Below are positions 26,301 through 33,305 of a DNA stretch of 64,000 bases, piece by piece. Both the position numbers and the translations under genes were made by a program. This DNA comes from an uncultured Lachnospiraceae bacterium (GTDB lineage Bacteria; Bacillota; Clostridia; Lachnospirales; Lachnospiraceae): positions 62,001 through 126,000 of the forward strand of contig CANRJM010000001.1 of assembly GCA_947630925.1 (NCBI GenBank), read 5' to 3'. Position 1 is the stretch's first letter. Every line of letters begins with the position of its first letter. The notes below the pieces were generated by a model. That model was not told the DNA's origin. It was given only the letters and a program-made list of their open reading frames with translations, and made no database searches.

Positions 26301-27444
26301 CTCAGGTTTAGAGGTCAATATTTATGGTAAGGATTCGGAAAGGCTGATTCAGATTAGTGAGGATGTTATGAAAATGGTATCTGATATTAAAGGCTTTGAC
26401 GAGATTTCGAATGGACAGGAAGCCGGAGAGAAACAGGTATCTGTTGTGGTTAATAAAGATAAGGCGATGCGCAGGGGACTTACTGTGGCGCAGGTTTATG
26501 CCAAACTGGCGGAAAAGTTGACGGTAGAACAGGATTCTACAACGCTGTCGGTAGGAAATAACGATTATAAGGTAAAGATTGTAGATGAGAGGGATGAATT
26601 AAATACAGAAAATCTTAAGAATTTTGAGTTTGAAGGAACGACGACAGACGATACCGGGAAAAGTAAAAAGAAGACATATCGGTTAAAGGAATTTGCTGAG
26701 ATCCAGGAGAAAAAAAGCGTTGCTTCTTTACAAAGAGAAAATTTGGTTAATTATATTCGGGTTTCTGCAAAAACCATGGATGGGTATAATACAACCCTGT
26801 TAAGCCGTAAACTTCAGGAAAAGCTCGACGCGTATGAGACGCCGGACGGTTATGAAATTTCTATTCAGGGAGAGACGGAGACCAATCGGGAGATGGTAGA
26901 AAATATGCTGTTAATGATTTCGATGGCGGTTATTATGATTTATCTGATCATGGTAGCGCAATTCCAGGGACTGTTATCTCCGTTTATCGTATTGCTGACG
27001 ATGCCATTAGCATTTACAGGCGGTCTGCTTGCCCTGCTGGTTTCCGGCGAACAGTTGTCCGTTATGGCGTTGATGGGCTTTTTGGTACTGGCGGGTGTTG
27101 TTGTAAACAATGGTATTGTCTTTGTGGATTATGTCAATAAGCTCCGTCTGAATGGCATGGAAAAGAGAGAAGCGCTTGTAGAGACCGGCAAGACACGTAT
27201 GCGTCCAATCCTGATGACGGCATTAACGACGATTCTTGCAATGTCTACGCTGGTATTCAGCAGAGATAGTTCTGCAGCCATGAGCCGCGGCATGGCGATT
27301 GTTGCGATTGGCGGCCTGGCATATGCAACCTTGATGACCCTGTTTATTGTACCGGTTTTTTATGATATTTTTTATCGTAGAAAATTAAAAAAAGTAGATT
27401 TGGGAGATGAAGAAACGCTCAATGATACAGACGATATTATTTGA
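23365..27444 (+). CDS. RND-family efflux permease with large coiled-coil insertion
   Basis: A 1359-residue RND/AcrB-type permease, about 300 residues longer than AcrB. The N-terminal helix is followed by DFLPNMNMPYMIVITTYPGASPE and the first porter part. From about residue 197 to 515 a Lys/Glu/Gln-rich segment with heptad-like coiled coil is inserted, after which the normal fold resumes (ENFSMPAGYISDNGTQY). Membrane blocks follow (LSGLALGIGMLVDNSIVVIENIYR; SVMALMGFLVLAGVVVNNGIVFVDYVN). TM4 reads VDN where AcrB has the proton-relay Asp pair. No membrane-fusion or outer-membrane partner is adjacent, as expected in a Gram-positive. Substrate unknown; the closest studied relative type is B. subtilis SwrC. 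Confidence 0.9.
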   Translation: MPKFSVKKPFVVVVGVVMLLVLGFVSFTKMSTDFLPNMNMPYMIVITTYPGASPEKVENEVSAVLESSVGTVNGVKNVTTTSSENSSVISLEFEDDTNMDAAMVKVSSAVNQVSLPDGAGTPMIMEISADMMATMMTSVDYEGKSGYELSKFIDDNIVPELERQDGVASVELSGMVERSIEVRLDQDKIDEVNGKVLEKTNKTLAKAKKKLDKAEKKLKEGKEQLASQQDHLANQQSKQSGELAKYSKMMDQAIATKQAQSSELTSLKASRSALKMEKEAYEKQAVPAYQNMNKAFTSVRDGFKKGGAAYQQIYAVIYDRILVSMVQAQFDAAGTDGKVTAENVNTYLSKLGSASKALTDAAKEQAEAQAKNQAEAQLAALPQDVKDALDHPSKLSAYKKLLEAQGQSGAAKQMSKKNLKSLYDIVVTRIPQIDTALANLKTEIAVSKQVLSQVKKAIKSAEDKYEEVEKGKITAAVAFGTANAQMNNAKSTLEASEKELESGQDSFRKSKKEALKNANLDQLLTMKTLSQILSAENFSMPAGYISDNGTQYLIKVGDEYKSIDAMKDTVLCKLDDIGDVRLSDVAEVTLVDDSDESYGRVNGNDAVLLSISKSSTAGTSDVSAGCNKKLKELEKQYKGLRFTNLMDQGDYIELIISSVLSNLMWGAVLAILVLWLFLRDVRPTVIVAFSIPFSVLFAIVLMYFTNITLNIISLSGLALGIGMLVDNSIVVIENIYRLRNKGISAARAAVMGANQVAGAIFSSTLTTICVFLPIVFTDGITRSIMQDMCLTIAYSLGASLIVALTLVPCMGATTLKNVKNRKHRLLDAVLAVYEKAAKFCLRFKFVPIGIAVVLLVFSIWQITKMGIVFVPEMGSRQMSASLTMDTETTQEEDYALADKISEQMQKVEGVRTVGVMKGSMAAVSGGNADKRYSFMLLLKEDYENQNKIIAQKLEKIFTDNQCEDFSVSESNMDMSSMLGSGLEVNIYGKDSERLIQISEDVMKMVSDIKGFDEISNGQEAGEKQVSVVVNKDKAMRRGLTVAQVYAKLAEKLTVEQDSTTLSVGNNDYKVKIVDERDELNTENLKNFEFEGTTTDDTGKSKKKTYRLKEFAEIQEKKSVASLQRENLVNYIRVSAKTMDGYNTTLLSRKLQEKLDAYETPDGYEISIQGETETNREMVENMLLMISMAVIMIYLIMVAQFQGLLSPFIVLLTMPLAFTGGLLALLVSGEQLSVMALMGFLVLAGVVVNNGIVFVDYVNKLRLNGMEKREALVETGKTRMRPILMTALTTILAMSTLVFSRDSSAAMSRGMAIVAIGGLAYATLMTLFIVPVFYDIFYRRKLKKVDLGDEETLNDTDDII

Positions 27445-27596
27445 GTTTAATCCTGCTTTTTTAGGCTTTATGCACCATTACGCTGTGCCCCGGACAAAAG
27501 CGTGTCATAGATAAAATATTTGTGCAAAATCAGGATAAAAAAAGTATAGGAAAATACCAACAATGCAGCCGTGCGCCAACAGTTAAAAATTTTGTG

Positions 27597-27626
27597 TGAA
27601 TAAATTGGAAGATTACAGCCATACTA
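27597..27626 (+). promoter_or_regulatory. Predicted forespore sigma-G promoter of spoVAD-spoVAE
   Basis: TGAATA (27597-27602), exactly 17 bp, CATACTA (27620-27626), 67 bp before the spoVAD ATG. The -10 is identical and the spacing equal to the promoter before spoVAA, so both halves of spoVA should be switched on together in the forespore. Confidence 0.8.
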
Positions 27627-27693
27627 AAAGTAAATTTTAGATTTAACATTGCTGGCTGATTGGCGTAAAAGATGCCAGCGGAATGGAGTAGAT

Positions 27694-28770
27694 ATGGCTG
27701 GTAAACAGATAGGAAAACAAAGCATTCAGTTTGAGAATCCTCCAATCATTAGCGGCGCAGCATCTATTGTTGGAGAAAAAGAGGGAGAAGGTCCCTATGG
27801 GAAGTATTTTGATGTCATAAAAAAAGATCCAAAGCTTGGGGCGGATAGTTGGGAGGAGGCGGAAGGAAAGCTTCAGGAAGAAGCTGCCAATCTGGCTATC
27901 CGCCATGCAGGGCTGACAAAGAAGGACATTCGGTATATGGTAGCCGGCGATTTACTTGGTCAACTGATGGCGTCTTCTTTTGGATTGATTCAAATGGATA
28001 TTCCGTTATTTGGAATTTATGGAGCCTGCTCCACTATGGGGGAATCTTTGGGGATTGCATCGATGATTATTGACGGAGGATTTGCTGAAAATGCAATTGC
28101 CATAACATCCAGTCATTTTGCAAGCGCCGAGAAACAATTTCGTTTTCCGTTGGGGTATGGAAATCAACGGCCAAAAGCGGCGACCTGGACTGTGACCGGA
28201 AGCGGGGCAATTGTATTAAGAAAATCGGTTCGGAAGGATGAACTGCAGGAAAAGAAAGATACCGACCAGATTTCCAAAAGTGCAAAACAGGAAAAAGGAA
28301 AGGTAAAAATTAAAGGGATTACAACAGGAAAAATTATCGATTATGGTGTCAAAGATAATATGAATATGGGAGCCTGCATGGCGCCGGCAGCAGGAGAAGT
28401 CATTACGCAGAATATGATTGATTTTGGTTTTCAGCCGGAGTATTATGATAAAATCATAACCGGAGATTTGGGGAAGGTTGGAAAGGATATTGTTCTGGAT
28501 TATATCAAGGCAAAAGGGTATGATATAAAGAAGCAGTATATGGACTGCGGTATTGAGATTTATGGGGAAGACCAGAATACCCAAGCGGGTGGAAGCGGCT
28601 GCGGCTGTAGTGCGGTTATGCTGGCTGGTTATATATTAAAACAGTTAGAGAGCGGCGCATGGAAAAGGGTATTGTTTGTTCCGACAGGAGCGCTGATATC
28701 ACAGATTAGTTTTAATGAAGGAAACAGTGTGCCCGGCATAGCGCATGGAGTTATCTTAGAGAGGTTATAA
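27694..28770 (+). CDS. spoVAD: Stage V sporulation protein AD
   Basis: A 358-residue protein with a thiolase-like fold. FENPPIISGAASIVGEKEGEGP, MVAGDLLGQLMASSFG, FGIYGACSTMGESLGIA and EKQFRFPLGYGNQRPKAATWT, all read in short blocks, are hallmarks of SpoVAD. The family binds Ca-dipicolinate on the outer face of the inner forespore membrane. ATG 27694 begins the conserved protein and has GGAG upstream; the earlier frame start at 27649 is not supported. spoVAE follows after 13 bp. A stretch rich in Lys/Gln (about 180-205) looks like a lineage-specific loop. Confidence 0.96.
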   Translation: MAGKQIGKQSIQFENPPIISGAASIVGEKEGEGPYGKYFDVIKKDPKLGADSWEEAEGKLQEEAANLAIRHAGLTKKDIRYMVAGDLLGQLMASSFGLIQMDIPLFGIYGACSTMGESLGIASMIIDGGFAENAIAITSSHFASAEKQFRFPLGYGNQRPKAATWTVTGSGAIVLRKSVRKDELQEKKDTDQISKSAKQEKGKVKIKGITTGKIIDYGVKDNMNMGACMAPAAGEVITQNMIDFGFQPEYYDKIITGDLGKVGKDIVLDYIKAKGYDIKKQYMDCGIEIYGEDQNTQAGGSGCGCSAVMLAGYILKQLESGAWKRVLFVPTGALISQISFNEGNSVPGIAHGVILERL

Positions 28771-28783
28771 AAGGGAGGATATC

Positions 28784-29137
28784 ATGAATTATTTCATTGC
28801 ATTTTTAGTAGGAGGAGCTATCTGTTTAGTAGTACAGATTTTAATGGATCAAACAAAACTGCTTCCGGGAAGAATTATGGTAATTTTAGTTTGTACCGGT
28901 GCATTTCTTGGGGCGGTTGGATTATATGAACCGTTTGCAAAATGGGCGGGAGCAGGCGCAACGGTGCCTCTCCTGGGCTTTGGAAATACTCTTTTTAAGG
29001 GGATGAAAGAAGCGATTGACAGCGAAGGATTTATTGGTTTATATAAAGGGGGATTTACTGCCTGTGCAGTTGGAGTATCTACCGCGTTAATTTTTGGTTA
29101 TTTAGCGTCATTGGTTTTTAAGCCAAAAATGAAATAA
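28784..29137 (+). CDS. spoVAE: Stage V sporulation protein AE
   Basis: A 117-residue membrane protein matching the short SpoVAE (SpoVAEb) form: AFLVGGAICLVVQILMDQTK, TVPLLGFGNTLFKGMKEAI and GGFTACAVGVSTALIFGYL, with three to four helices. With SpoVAC and SpoVAD it is the minimal dipicolinate uptake set conserved in clostridia. Strong GGGAGG site before the ATG. A terminator follows, so the spoVAD-spoVAE transcript has two genes. Confidence 0.95.
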   Translation: MNYFIAFLVGGAICLVVQILMDQTKLLPGRIMVILVCTGAFLGAVGLYEPFAKWAGAGATVPLLGFGNTLFKGMKEAIDSEGFIGLYKGGFTACAVGVSTALIFGYLASLVFKPKMK

Positions 29138-29158
29138 TAAAAATAATACGGGAAGAAG

Positions 29159-29206
29159 ATAAGGCTAGTATACAAAAAATTTAAATTTGTGTATTAGTCT
29201 TATTTT
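29159..29206 (+). terminator. Rho-independent terminator after spoVAE
   Basis: 18-bp stem (29159-29176 with 29186-29203) including three G-U pairs, a 9-base A/T loop, then a T run. Ends the spoVAD-spoVAE unit. Confidence 0.8.
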
Positions 29207-29291
29207 CCATAAAAATGTATGGCAATATTAATAAAATTTTACAAAAAGAAAAGAGGAAGTGTACAAATTTTACAAAAATGATTTTACCCCC

Positions 29292-29320
29292 TTGAAACTT
29301 TTGGAATTAAGCTATATAGT
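29292..29320 (+). promoter_or_regulatory. Predicted sigma-A promoter of the DUF6465 gene
   Basis: TTGAAA (29292-29297), 17 bp, TATAGT (29315-29320), about 58 bp before the ATG. Confidence 0.65.
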
Positions 29321-29377
29321 TCAATTGTAGTTATATATTTTTTATTAACAATCCAATTTGGGTAAAGGAGAACACAA

Positions 29378-29824
29378 ATGGCAAATTTAAAAAACAAAAA
29401 AACATCTGTTGCAAAAGACACAAAAACTGCAGTAAATAATACAGCAAAGACAACTCCGGTTGCAGCAGCACAGTTAGCAGCGACTGCAGCAAAGAAAACA
29501 ACGGAAGAAAAGCCGGTTGAAAAAACAGAACCGGTTAAAAAGGTTGTAGAAGAAAAGAAAAAGCCGGGTAGAAAACCGGGAACACCAAATAAAAAGACCT
29601 CTGCGAAAAAGCCGGTAAAGGAATTGGTGGAAGAGGTATTTTTTGAGTATAGTGGAGAGCAGATCCTGACGAAGGAAATTGCAGACCGCGTGAAAGAGGA
29701 GTGGAAAAACGAAGGGCACCGTGTAGGCGCAATTAAAACATTACGCATTTACATCAATCCGGAAGAGAGAAAAGCATATTATGTTATCAATGACAAAGCC
29801 GATGGAAGATTTGTGGAATTTTAA
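29378..29824 (+). CDS. DUF6465-like protein with Lys/Ala-rich tail
   Basis: A 148-residue protein. The first 85 residues are low-complexity and strongly basic (Ala/Lys/Thr/Pro, with KKPGRKPGTPNKKTSAKK, a motif that resembles AT-hook or histone H1-like tails). The last 60 residues form a compact domain (VFFEYSGEQILTKEIADRV ... RIYINPEERKAYYVIND). I recognise the pattern as the DUF6465 family of Clostridia; the name is from memory. The basic tail suggests nucleic-acid binding (inference). AAAGGAG precedes the ATG. It is a single-gene unit with its own promoter and terminator, beside spore genes. Confidence 0.75.
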   Translation: MANLKNKKTSVAKDTKTAVNNTAKTTPVAAAQLAATAAKKTTEEKPVEKTEPVKKVVEEKKKPGRKPGTPNKKTSAKKPVKELVEEVFFEYSGEQILTKEIADRVKEEWKNEGHRVGAIKTLRIYINPEERKAYYVINDKADGRFVEF

Positions 29825-29863
29825 GACAGAGAATAGATAGATTATATTAGTGTGCAGCAATAA

Positions 29864-29900
29864 AAAGGCAGTTTTTCGGATATACCGGAAAACTGCCTTT
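29864..29900. terminator. Bidirectional terminator between DUF6465 gene and SASP gene
   Basis: Arms AAAGGCAGTTTTTCGG (29864-29879) and CCGGAAAACTGCCTTT (29885-29900). The T run is short on the + strand but long on the - strand (CTGCCTTTTTA), so it mainly ends the SASP transcript. Confidence 0.8.
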
Positions 29901-29936
29901 GCCCATTCGTTACGGGCGCTGATATTAGGAATTTAC

Positions 29937-30146
29937 CTATCTACCAGACATTTCTTCTTCCTGACGCTTAATCATCTGGCGAACCATCTCTCCACCGATG
30001 GAACCTGCCTGAGAAGATGTTAATTCGCCATTATAACCCTTGTTCTTAAGAGGTACTCCAAGCTCGCTTGCTACCTCCATTTTGAACTTGTCCATGGCTT
30101 CTTTTGCCTGTGGAACTTCCATTCTTGAACTCTGATTATTAGTCAT
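29937..30146 (-). CDS. Alpha/beta-type small acid-soluble spore protein
   Basis: A 69-residue alpha/beta SASP. Family motifs are present: MKFEVASELGV-like FKMEVASELGVPL (with the germination protease region around ELG) and NGELTSSQAGSIGGEMVRQMI near the C-terminus. SASPs coat and protect DNA in the dormant spore and are degraded by GPR at germination. AGGAGG-type site (AAGGAGGAAAAGG) precedes the ATG. Transcription is predicted from a sigma-G-like promoter about 110 bp upstream and ends at the shared terminator. Confidence 0.96.
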   Translation of the reverse strand: MTNNQSSRMEVPQAKEAMDKFKMEVASELGVPLKNKGYNGELTSSQAGSIGGEMVRQMIKRQEEEMSGR

Positions 30147-30255
30147 GTCCTTTTCCTCCTTTTTCGTTTTTCGGTTGATTTTATTCCCATCATATATTAC
30201 ATGAACAGGATTGACATCATTCCGAATACAGATAAGTCATAACTTATCATGATAT

Positions 30256-30285
30256 TAGTATGTGAAGGAATTTGGAAAATATGTT
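30256..30285 (-). promoter_or_regulatory. Predicted sigma-G promoter of the SASP gene
   Basis: Read on the - strand: AACATA (30285-30280), 17 bp, CATACTA (30262-30256). The -10 and spacing equal those of the two spoVA promoters; the -35 keeps only the CATA part. Confidence 0.65.
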
Positions 30286-30305
30286 GGTAGTTTTTGGGGA
30301 AAAGG

Positions 30306-30333
30306 TTGTATTTTTAGAAAAATATGGTACAAT
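30306..30333 (+). promoter_or_regulatory. Predicted sigma-A promoter of the SCIFF operon
   Basis: TTGTAT (30306-30311), 16 bp, TACAAT (30328-30333). The leader of about 75 bases carries a 12-bp direct repeat, AAATAAAATATG, at 30346-30357 and 30361-30372. Confidence 0.55.
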
Positions 30334-30415
30334 GAAATCAAATCGAAATAAAATATGCGCAAATAAAATATGTATGAAAATTTGATACAGGCGCAAAATA
30401 ATGGAGGAATGAAAA

Positions 30416-30565
30416 ATGAAACATATCAAGACGATAAACAAAGCAAATTTAAGCGCAACAGCGAAAAAGGGCGGATGTGGAAAATGCCAGGCTTCCTGCC
30501 AGTCTGCCTGCAAAACTTCCTGTACTGTAGGTAATCAGAAGTGTGCAAATGAAGAAAATAAATAA
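30416..30565 (+). CDS. SCIFF ranthipeptide precursor (six cysteines in forty-five)
   Basis: A 49-residue peptide opening MKHIKTINKANLSATAKKGG with six cysteines at 21, 24, 28, 32, 36 and 43, and the highly conserved core CQSACKTSCTVGNQKC. This is the SCIFF family, nearly universal in Clostridia. The leader is the first 20 or so residues; the radical SAM maturase makes thioether bridges between Cys and downstream residues. GGAGG lies just before the ATG. The maturase gene follows after a 175-bp gap holding a perfect hairpin. The biological role of SCIFF peptides is unsettled; signalling has been proposed. Confidence 0.96.
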   Translation: MKHIKTINKANLSATAKKGGCGKCQASCQSACKTSCTVGNQKCANEENK

Positions 30566-30586
30566 ATTTGAGATGGCAAAAATAGT

Positions 30587-30619
30587 ATGGCTGTTATGAG
30601 GATTTCTCATAACAGCCAT
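30587..30619 (+). other. Perfect 14-bp hairpin between SCIFF peptide and maturase
   Basis: ATGGCTGTTATGAG (30587-30600), loop GATTT, CTCATAACAGCCAT (30606-30619). No T run follows, so it is not a typical terminator. It could stabilise the 3' end of the peptide mRNA or lower maturase expression relative to the peptide. Confidence 0.75.
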
Positions 30620-30740
30620 TCCCATGTTAAATAAAAACAACAGGAAACATGGCGTGCGGATTTTTTGCTGCCATGGTGGAGAAAAATCAGGCAAAATGCA
30701 AATGCTCTGATTGTAATAGCAGATAGAAGCGAGGAGAGAA

Positions 30741-32108
30741 ATGATACACAGATTTAAAGCAAAAGAGATTAATATTTTATTGGATGTAAACAGTGGCGGC
30801 GTACACATTATAGATGATGTTACATATGATTTATTGGAGTGGGTAAAACCTCCGTTTCCCGGGGAATGTCCACAGGAAATTTTATCAAAGCTTTTACCGT
30901 CTTATCCGAAAGAGGAGATCGATGAGGCATATCAGGAAATCCTTTCTCTCTATGAAGAAAAGATGCTGTATTGTGAGGACAATTACAGCGGATTTGCCAA
31001 TACTGCCGTGGAATCTCCGATTAAGGCCATGTGCCTCCATATTGCGCACGACTGCAATCTTCGCTGCAAATATTGTTTTGCTTCTACCGGAGATTTTGGT
31101 ACCGGGCGTAAGTTAATGTCCTTTGAGACGGGGAAAGCCGCGATTGATTTTCTGATAGAAAGATCATCAGGAAGAGACAATTTAGAAGTGGATTTTTTTG
31201 GTGGAGAACCTATGTTAAATTTTGAGACGGTAAAGAGAATCGTTTCTTATGCCAGGGGAAGAGAAAAAGAGACCGGTAAAAATTTTAAATTTACAATGAC
31301 AACGAATGGGATGATTCTGACAGATGAAATGATAGATTATTTGAACAGCGAAATGCACAATATCGTTCTATCAATAGACGGACGCAGAGAGGTCAATGAC
31401 AGAATGCGCGTCCGCGTGGATGGAAGCGGATGTTACGATAAAATTCTGCCGGCTTTTCAGAAACTGGTCAAAAAACGCGGCGAAAAAGAGTATTATGTCC
31501 GCGGCACATACACAAAATATAATTTAGACTTTTCAAAAGATGTAATGCATCTGTACGAGTGCGGCTTTGACGAGATTTCCGTGGAACCGGTCATGGAATC
31601 GCCGGAAGTCGAATATGCAATCACAGAAGAGGATTTGGAGCATATTTATGAAGAATACGATCGTTTAGTGGACTGTATCGAGGAACTTAGAAAATCCGGA
31701 AAACATATTCATTTTTTCCATTTTATGATTGATTTAGAGCAGGGGCCCTGCGTTGTAAAACGCCTTCGTGGCTGCGGCAGCGGTAACGAGTATGTTTCTG
31801 TTACGCCGGATGGCGATATTTATCCATGCCATCAGTTTGTCGGGCATGAAGAATATAAAATGGGTAATCTGGAGGAAGGTACGTTTAACGAGGAGATTAA
31901 GAAAGAATTTGCAGGGACCCATGTGTATTCAAAGCCTGCGTGCAGGGACTGCTGGGCAAAGTTTTATTGCAGCGGGGGATGCAATGCGAATAATTATATT
32001 TATAATGGAGATATCCATAAAGCGCATGAGCTGTCCTGTAAAATTGAAAGAAAACGTTTGGAATGTGCAATCTTAATGAAAGTTCATGAAATGATGGAGG
32101 GAAAATAG
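30741..32108 (+). CDS. SCIFF maturase, radical SAM/SPASM thioether-forming enzyme
   Basis: A 455-residue radical SAM peptide maturase. The N-terminal 90 residues match the RiPP-recognition region of this group; the radical SAM motif is CNLRCKYC (Cys105, 109, 112). The FFGGEPMLNF and TTNGMILT motifs follow. A C-terminal SPASM/twitch region carries auxiliary cluster cysteines (LRGCGSGNEY, DIYPCHQF, CRDCWAKFYCSGGCNANN and a final SC near 435). CteB of Clostridium thermocellum is the studied relative and forms Cys-Thr thioethers in SCIFF. GAGGAGAG precedes the ATG. The CDF transporter gene starts three bases after the stop. Confidence 0.96.
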   Translation: MIHRFKAKEINILLDVNSGGVHIIDDVTYDLLEWVKPPFPGECPQEILSKLLPSYPKEEIDEAYQEILSLYEEKMLYCEDNYSGFANTAVESPIKAMCLHIAHDCNLRCKYCFASTGDFGTGRKLMSFETGKAAIDFLIERSSGRDNLEVDFFGGEPMLNFETVKRIVSYARGREKETGKNFKFTMTTNGMILTDEMIDYLNSEMHNIVLSIDGRREVNDRMRVRVDGSGCYDKILPAFQKLVKKRGEKEYYVRGTYTKYNLDFSKDVMHLYECGFDEISVEPVMESPEVEYAITEEDLEHIYEEYDRLVDCIEELRKSGKHIHFFHFMIDLEQGPCVVKRLRGCGSGNEYVSVTPDGDIYPCHQFVGHEEYKMGNLEEGTFNEEIKKEFAGTHVYSKPACRDCWAKFYCSGGCNANNYIYNGDIHKAHELSCKIERKRLECAILMKVHEMMEGK

Positions 32109-32111
32109 CGC

Positions 32112-33278
32112 GTGATTACTTTTTTAAGTAAAATTTTTATCAAGGATGCAAAACAGTACCGGAATCCGGAAGTGCACCGGATGTACGGCATCGTATGCAG
32201 TATCTTTGGGATTTTCTTAAATGTTGTTTTGTTTGTAACAAAGCTTTTAGCCGGTCTGGCAACGGGTTCTGTTGCCATTATGGCAGATGCGTTTAACAAT
32301 CTTTCTGATGCCGGTTCCTCGCTGATCACATTGGTCGGTTTTCATTTTGCGGGTATGCAGCCGGATAAGGAACATCCTTTTGGTCATGGACGGATAGAAT
32401 ATATTGCAGGCTTTCTTGTCGCTGTATTCATTATTCTGATGGGAGCGGAACTGGTACAGGGTTCGGTAAGAAAAATTCTTCATCCGGAGCAGATTGCTGT
32501 CAGCCGGACGGCAGTTTTTATATTATTGATTTCTATTGCTGTAAAGTTATATATGGCGTATTATAATTACCAAATTGGTAAAAAGATTGACTCGGCAGCC
32601 ATGAGAGCAACGGCGGCAGACAGCTTGAGCGACGCCGTTGCAACAACGGTTGTATTGATCGCCATGGTCGTTATGGCTGTGACAGATATCAATATTGATG
32701 GCTTCTGCGGAATAGTAGTATCTGCGTTTGTCCTGTTTGCGGGTTATCGCGCCGCAAAGGAGACAATCAGCCCTTTGCTGGGAAGTAAGCCGGATCCGGG
32801 ATTTATTCATAAAATTTATGAAATTGTGATGGCGCATGATATGATTGTGGGAATACATGACGTGATTGTGCATGATTATGGCCCGGGGCGGATTATGATA
32901 TCGCTTCATGCGGAAGTGCCCGGAAAGGAAGATGTTTTTCTGCTTCACGATTTGATCGATACGATAGAAGCAGAGCTGGATACGGAGTTACATTGCGAAA
33001 GCGTCATTCATATGGATCCGGTAGAGTCTGATAATGATGCGGTAATGGCAATGAAAGAAAAGGTGGAAGAACTTGTAACAGAAATTGATGCCTGTATCTC
33101 CATACATGATTTTCGAATGGTAAAAGCAGATACGCATACAAATCTGATATTTGACGTTCTGATTCCACAGGAGTTTTATATGACAGAAGCAGAAATTAAA
33201 ACGGAGATCCAAAAAAGGATATGGGAGAAATATCCCCGTCATCATACGGTTATCAAGGTGAATAAGGCATATGTATAG
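32112..33278 (+). CDS. Cation diffusion facilitator (CDF) family metal efflux transporter
   Basis: A 388-residue protein with six membrane helices in the first 215 residues and a cytoplasmic C-terminal ZT-dimerisation domain. Typical CDF motifs are SVAIMADAFNNLSDAGSS in TM2 and HPFGHGRIEYIAG near residue 88, plus AADSLSDAVAT in TM5, where paired Asp residues bind the metal. Probable substrates are Zn, Mn, Fe or Co. The start is GTG 32112, three bases after the SCIFF maturase stop, so the two are probably co-transcribed. A longer C-terminal tail (a second HDF-type domain) is seen after residue 290. Metal specificity cannot be told. Confidence 0.93.
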   Translation: MITFLSKIFIKDAKQYRNPEVHRMYGIVCSIFGIFLNVVLFVTKLLAGLATGSVAIMADAFNNLSDAGSSLITLVGFHFAGMQPDKEHPFGHGRIEYIAGFLVAVFIILMGAELVQGSVRKILHPEQIAVSRTAVFILLISIAVKLYMAYYNYQIGKKIDSAAMRATAADSLSDAVATTVVLIAMVVMAVTDINIDGFCGIVVSAFVLFAGYRAAKETISPLLGSKPDPGFIHKIYEIVMAHDMIVGIHDVIVHDYGPGRIMISLHAEVPGKEDVFLLHDLIDTIEAELDTELHCESVIHMDPVESDNDAVMAMKEKVEELVTEIDACISIHDFRMVKADTHTNLIFDVLIPQEFYMTEAEIKTEIQKRIWEKYPRHHTVIKVNKAYV

Positions 33279-33305
33279 GCAATGGAGCAAAAACAGGGGG
33301 AAAAT

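Noticed and set aside
30583-30589. TAGTATG (reverse CATACTA) in the SCIFF-maturase gap
   Set aside because: No -35 at 17 bp; it is part of the hairpin region.
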